DNA of 8,590 nt from positions 1 to 8,590 of the forward strand of contig ONQK01000094.1 in the NCBI GenBank assembly GCA_900319895.1, written 5' to 3'. Under the pieces are notes generated by a model, which saw nothing but the letters and a program-made list of their open reading frames with translations, did not search any database and had not been told where the DNA came from. The stretch is from an uncultured Prevotella sp. (GTDB lineage: Bacteria; Bacteroidota; Bacteroidia; Bacteroidales; Bacteroidaceae). Positions 6,126 through 8,590 of the stretch are shown piece after piece (positions within the stretch are counted from its first letter, which is position 1; the number at the start of each line of letters is the position of its first letter). Position numbers and translations under genes: made by a program.

Positions 6126-6440
6126 CATACGTTGAGGCTTGCAAACACTGCATTTGAGGAGGCGCCGGCAAGGCACAATGAAGTCAAAAACGGCAACCTG
6201 TCCTGCCATCCTTTGTCATCATGCATGTGAAACGGGGCGTGCCATGGGGCGCAAATGGCAAATCTCACAAGAGGACAATGTTTTTGAGCCCTGGGGCAGG
6301 CTAAAAAATGGAAGGCGGCTGAAGTAATTTTCTGCCGCCTTCCATAACGTTGACAATGGATTCAATACAATTGACGAATCTTGTGTCTGTATTCTGTAAT
6401 TTTCTGGTTGTCAGTTGATTAGCAGGTTTAGCTCCTGTCG
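6126..6440. other. Intergenic gap between convergent units; no supported gene
   Basis: This 315-base stretch lies between the end of fba and the end of the minus-strand unit. It holds the minus-strand terminator (6302-6345). Two short reading frames (plus 6139-6327, minus 6077-6268) have no family resemblance, no promoter box and run into terminator sequence, so they are not accepted. Nothing else is recognised. Confidence 0.6.
6302..6345 (-). terminator. Rho-independent terminator for the minus-strand purH-like unit
   Basis: ATGGAAGGCGGC (6308-6319) pairs perfectly over 12 bp with GCCGCCTTCCAT (6334-6345) around a 14-base loop. Read on the minus strand, the stem is followed by a T-run (complement of the A-run at 6303-6308). 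It is therefore oriented to stop transcripts coming from the AICAR transformylase and the small basic gene, about 95 bases after the latter's stop. Confidence 0.85.
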
Positions 6441-6641
6441 TTAACGTCTTTTTTTGCTCCGGTTGGCCCGTTGTTCCCTGTATTTGGCCTTTTGACGTGC
6501 CGACCCAGAGCCGTGCGCACCTGTGATATACGACTTTTTACGAGCCTTGGTCTTCACTTTTCCGTTGTCCGGCTCTTTTTGGGGCGTTTTTTTGAAGACT
6601 AGCCCCCCACCGGCAATAATTTCATCAATCTGATCTGCCAT
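6441..6641 (-). CDS. Small very basic protein of unknown function
   Basis: This 66-residue reading frame follows the AICAR transformylase gene on the same strand after 31 bases and precedes the shared terminator, which supports it being real. I do not recognise the family. The first 20 residues (MADQIDEIIAGGGLVFKKTP) look structured, with an acidic helix then a glycine turn and hydrophobic strand. The rest is rich in Lys and Arg, ending in a helix-like KAKYREQRANRSKKRR, which suggests nucleic-acid (possibly ribosome or RNA) binding. There is no signal peptide, membrane segment or cysteine. The GAHGSGSARQ linker joins the two halves. A chance frame is still possible because the sequence is short, but the operon-like placement and lack of another gene here argue for it. 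Confidence 0.6.
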   Translation of the reverse strand: MADQIDEIIAGGGLVFKKTPQKEPDNGKVKTKARKKSYITGAHGSGSARQKAKYREQRANRSKKRR

Positions 6642-6672
6642 GCTTATTTTTTTGAACTTAAAAACAAGTTTG

Positions 6673-7854
6673 TTAATGATGGAACAATCTTACGCCTGTA
6701 AATGCCATGGCAATGTCATACTTGTCGCAAGTCATGATTACATGGTCGTCGCGCACGCTGCCGCCGGCCTGCGCAATATAGCTCACACCGCTTTTGTGCG
6801 CACGCTCAATATTGTCGCCAAATGGGAAGAAAGCGTCGCTGGCCAGTGAGACACCCGTGTTTTGGGCAATCCATGCCTGTTTCTCATCCGCCGTCAGTGG
6901 CTCTGGCCGTGTGGTGAAGAATTGTTGCCAAGCACCCTCTTTGAGGACATCGTCTGCCTCGTCGCCGACATAAAGGTCAATCGTATTGTCGCGGTCAGCG
7001 CGGCGTATGCCATCAATGAAGGGCAGCGCCATGACCTTGGGATGTTGTCTTAGCCACCAGATGTCCGCCTTTTGTCCTGCCAAACGGGTACAGTGAATAC
7101 GGCTTTGCTGTCCTGCCCCAATGCCGATGGCTTGCCCGTCTTTGGCATAACAAACGCTGTTGCTCTGTGTATATTTCAAGGTGATAAGGGCAATGAGCAG
7201 GTCGCGGCGCGCCTCGTCGTTGAAGGTCTTGTTCTTCGTCGGGATATTGGCGAAAATCTCGGGATGGTCGAGCCTGACCTCATTGCGCCCTTGTTCAAAA
7301 GTAATGCCATAAACCTGTTTTCGCTCAATGGGCTCAGGCGTGTAATCGGGGTCAATGCGGATGACATTGTAGGTGCCATTGCGTTTTTCACGCAATACTT
7401 GCAATGCCTCTTCCGTAAAATCAGGCGCAATGACACCGTCGCTTACCTCACGCTTTATCAATAGGGCGGTTGCCAAGTCGCAAGTGTCTGAAAGTGCGAC
7501 AAAATCGCCGTATGAGCTCATGCGGTCGGCTCCGCGCGCCCGGGCGTAGGCATTTGCAAGCGGCGTCAATTCGAAATTCAGGTCGTCTACAAAGTAGATT
7601 TGCCTCAGTGTCGGGCTCAAAGGCAGCCCAACTGCTGCTCCAGCCGGTGAGACATGCTTGAAGCTGGCAGCGGCAGGCAAGCCTGTTGCTTGGCGCAGTT
7701 CTTTCACCAATTGCCAGGAGTTGAGTGCATCGAGCAGGTTTATGTACCCGGGGCGGCCGCTCAAGATTTCAATGGGCAGTTCGCCGTTTTCCATGTAAAT
7801 ACGCGATGGCTTCTGATTGGGGTTACATCCGTATTTTAGCTGTAGTTCGTTCAT
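6673..7854 (-). CDS. Stand-alone AICAR transformylase (phosphoribosylaminoimidazolecarboxamide formyltransferase)
   Basis: This 393-residue protein is the AICAR formyltransferase half of PurH by itself. It transfers a formyl group from 10-formyltetrahydrofolate to AICAR, giving FAICAR, the step before IMP in purine synthesis. Family motifs: LKYGCNPNQKP (6-16), SFKHVSPAGAAVG (64-76) with the catalytic Lys66-His67 pair, RMSSYGDFVALSD (111-123), TQSNSVCYAKDGQAIGIGAGQQSRIHCTRLAG (229-260), SDAFFPFGDNIERA (339-352) and SYIAQAGGSVRDD (358-370). The N-terminal IMP cyclohydrolase domain of bifunctional PurH is absent: the protein begins directly at the transformylase and the upstream DNA is a promoter, so this is not a truncation. 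Closing the ring to IMP must be done by a protein encoded elsewhere. The start at 7854 lies about 25 bases after the predicted transcript start. The small basic gene follows in the same unit. Confidence 0.94.
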   Translation of the reverse strand: MNELQLKYGCNPNQKPSRIYMENGELPIEILSGRPGYINLLDALNSWQLVKELRQATGLPAAASFKHVSPAGAAVGLPLSPTLRQIYFVDDLNFELTPLANAYARARGADRMSSYGDFVALSDTCDLATALLIKREVSDGVIAPDFTEEALQVLREKRNGTYNVIRIDPDYTPEPIERKQVYGITFEQGRNEVRLDHPEIFANIPTKNKTFNDEARRDLLIALITLKYTQSNSVCYAKDGQAIGIGAGQQSRIHCTRLAGQKADIWWLRQHPKVMALPFIDGIRRADRDNTIDLYVGDEADDVLKEGAWQQFFTTRPEPLTADEKQAWIAQNTGVSLASDAFFPFGDNIERAHKSGVSYIAQAGGSVRDDHVIMTCDKYDIAMAFTGVRLFHH

Positions 7855-7885
7855 CTGATTGCTTGTATTTTCGTTAATTTTGGCA

Positions 7886-7916
7886 CAAAGTTAATCAAAT
7901 TCTTTGAAAAAAACAA
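7886..7916 (-). promoter_or_regulatory. Promoter of the AICAR transformylase unit
   Basis: On the minus strand TTG (7916-7914) is followed after 20 bases by TAACTTTG (7893-7886), matching the Bacteroidetes -33/-7 pattern. The predicted start near 7879 gives a leader of about 25 bases. A short inverted repeat ATTTC-N6-GAAAT (7916-7931) touches the -33 box and could be an operator; purine control is possible but not shown. Confidence 0.65.
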
Positions 7917-7952
7917 TTTCATGTCAGAAATACAGTTTTCCGAGTTCAATAT

Positions 7953-7983
7953 TTTGCGGTTCCCGTTATTTTTCTTATCTTTG
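7953..7983 (+). promoter_or_regulatory. Promoter of the 112-residue gene at 8022
   Basis: TTTG at 7953-7956, a 19-base spacer, then TATCTTTG at 7976-7983, an exact -7 box. The predicted start near 7990 leaves a 30-base leader. It is divergent from the AICAR transformylase promoter, with the two -33 boxes about 36 bases apart. Confidence 0.75.
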
Positions 7984-8021
7984 TAAATGCTGTCATTAAA
8001 ATGAATGGAATTGTTTAGGAA

Positions 8022-8360
8022 ATGAAAACCAAGGAGTTGAAACATTTGTTCGCGGCTGTCGAGGCAAAGCTTGGCAAGCATGTACATGTCGGTTCTGACT
8101 TTGAGAAAATAGCGGAAATCCTGGTTAAGCACCATGTCGTCCTAACTCCCGCAGCATTGAAAAATGCGTGGACGCATTTTGTGACCAGCAACAAGCCTAA
8201 TCCGGAGACGCTCGACAAGCTTGCCCTCTTCGTCGGATTCCAAGATTGGGAATCCTTCAAGGCGGCGCTCAACGGCGAGGCCGACGCTTGCAGCAATTTT
8301 ACCTCTCAAAATGACCATGCCCGAGAAAAACAGCCAAAATCGGATAAGACGCAAGCATGA
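8022..8360 (+). CDS. Small helical protein of unknown function with Bacteroidetes HTH-like pattern
   Basis: This 112-residue gene has a well-formed promoter 30 to 70 bases upstream and AGGA just before its ATG, so it is very likely expressed. I cannot name a family with certainty. The segment VVLTPAALKNAWTHF (39-53) followed by NPETLDKLALFVGFQDWESFKAAL (60-83) resembles the pattern S-x-x-T-L-K-R-x-W...TLDxLAxFxGFxxWExF that I recall at the start of many Bacteroidetes proteins, a small all-helical, helix-turn-helix-like fold. Here that unit is nearly the whole protein: after residue 85 comes only a short polar tail (SNFTSQNDHAREKQPKSDKTQA) instead of a larger effector domain. No signal peptide or membrane segment is seen. 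It may be a small DNA-binding regulator; divergent placement next to the transformylase promoter would suit that, but this is inference. Confidence 0.78.
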   Translation: MKTKELKHLFAAVEAKLGKHVHVGSDFEKIAEILVKHHVVLTPAALKNAWTHFVTSNKPNPETLDKLALFVGFQDWESFKAALNGEADACSNFTSQNDHAREKQPKSDKTQA

Positions 8361-8519
8361 CCAGAAAAACAGGGGAAGTTGACACCTCGAATATCGTTGT
8401 CTTTACCTAGCAAGTTTATCAGAAGTGAGTCGGCATACTTTCTGTCTCATGAACAGTCAGTGGACAAGGCTTGGAAACACATTCGTTTTTGCCGATGCTA
8501 CGGAATATGGGAAACTTGA
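8361..8519. other. Convergent intergenic gap; nothing recognised
   Basis: The stretch lies between the stop of the 112-residue gene and the stop of the edge gene on the other strand. I see no clear terminator hairpin with a T-run, no promoter box and no reading frame worth calling. Confidence 0.5.
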
Positions 8520-8590
8520 TTATCGAACAAGGATTTTCTTTCCGCGTTGGATGTACACGCCTTTTGGCAGTGGTCTCAGGTCTAGTTTTC
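8520..8590 (-). CDS. C-terminal end of a surface/secreted protein (partial, 5' part off window)
   Basis: On the minus strand the frame entering from the right edge reads 22 residues, KLDLRPLPKGVYIQRGKKILVR, then stops at TAA (8520-8522). The pattern LPxGVYIxxGKKxLVx at the extreme C-terminus is typical of Bacteroidetes exported proteins, where the last beta-strands form a C-terminal domain of the type IX secretion kind. The body of the protein, and therefore its function, lies outside the window. Confidence 0.65.
   Translation of the reverse strand, partial: KLDLRPLPKGVYIQRGKKILVR

Noticed and set aside
6139..6327. Plus-strand 62-codon frame after fba
   Set aside because: It has no promoter box, sits between terminators, and ends inside the minus-strand terminator stem; no recognisable sequence.
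8001..8018. Mini reading frame MNGIV just before the 112-residue gene
   Set aside because: Five codons with no attenuator-like codon run or alternative hairpins; likely chance.
8015..8296. Minus-strand 93-codon frame opposite the 112-residue gene
   Set aside because: The plus-strand gene has an exact promoter and the better protein-like composition; the antisense frame would run over that promoter's leader.
1..8590. CRISPR array, insertion sequence, tRNA or prophage
   Set aside because: Looked for evenly spaced repeats, transposase motifs with terminal repeats, cloverleaf sequences and phage genes; none seen.

Overview
The window looks like ordinary chromosome from a Bacteroidales bacterium, probably close to Prevotella/Bacteroides. 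Three things support this. At least five start regions carry the Bacteroidetes -7 box (TAnnTTTG), four of them with a TTG/TTTG box 18-20 bases upstream. The 5'-nucleotidase is split into two adjacent genes. At the right edge a cut gene ends in a GVYIxxGKKxLVx-type tail, typical of Bacteroidetes surface and secreted proteins. I see no tRNA, rRNA, insertion sequence, CRISPR array or phage gene.

Layout. Positions 1-1700 (minus strand) hold a two-gene operon: a lipoprotein-like 5'-nucleotidase C-terminal-domain protein, then a separate metallophosphatase cut by the left edge. Positions 1844-3853 (minus) hold gdhA (glutamate dehydrogenase) with its promoter, followed by a short RlpA-like protein. 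A 394-base gap with divergent promoters separates gdhA from a plus-strand aquaporin gene (aqpZ), which ends in a strong terminator. Next is a class II fructose-bisphosphate aldolase (fba) with its own promoter and terminator. It converges on a minus-strand unit: a stand-alone AICAR transformylase and a 66-residue basic protein, with a terminator oriented for the minus strand. Divergent from the transformylase is a small plus-strand gene (112 residues) of a Bacteroidetes-looking family. At the right edge is the end of a minus-strand surface-protein gene.

Functionally this is housekeeping: nucleotide salvage at the envelope, ammonia assimilation, water transport, glycolysis/gluconeogenesis and the penultimate step of purine synthesis, each largely under its own promoter. 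I found no convincing undescribed multi-gene system. The best items for a second look are: a perfect 16-bp inverted repeat with a 7-base loop inside the start of the rlpA-like gene; a cysteine cluster and an NAD-type loop in the glutamate dehydrogenase; the small basic gene behind the transformylase; the 112-residue divergent gene; and a tandem 11-base repeat upstream of the aqpZ promoter.
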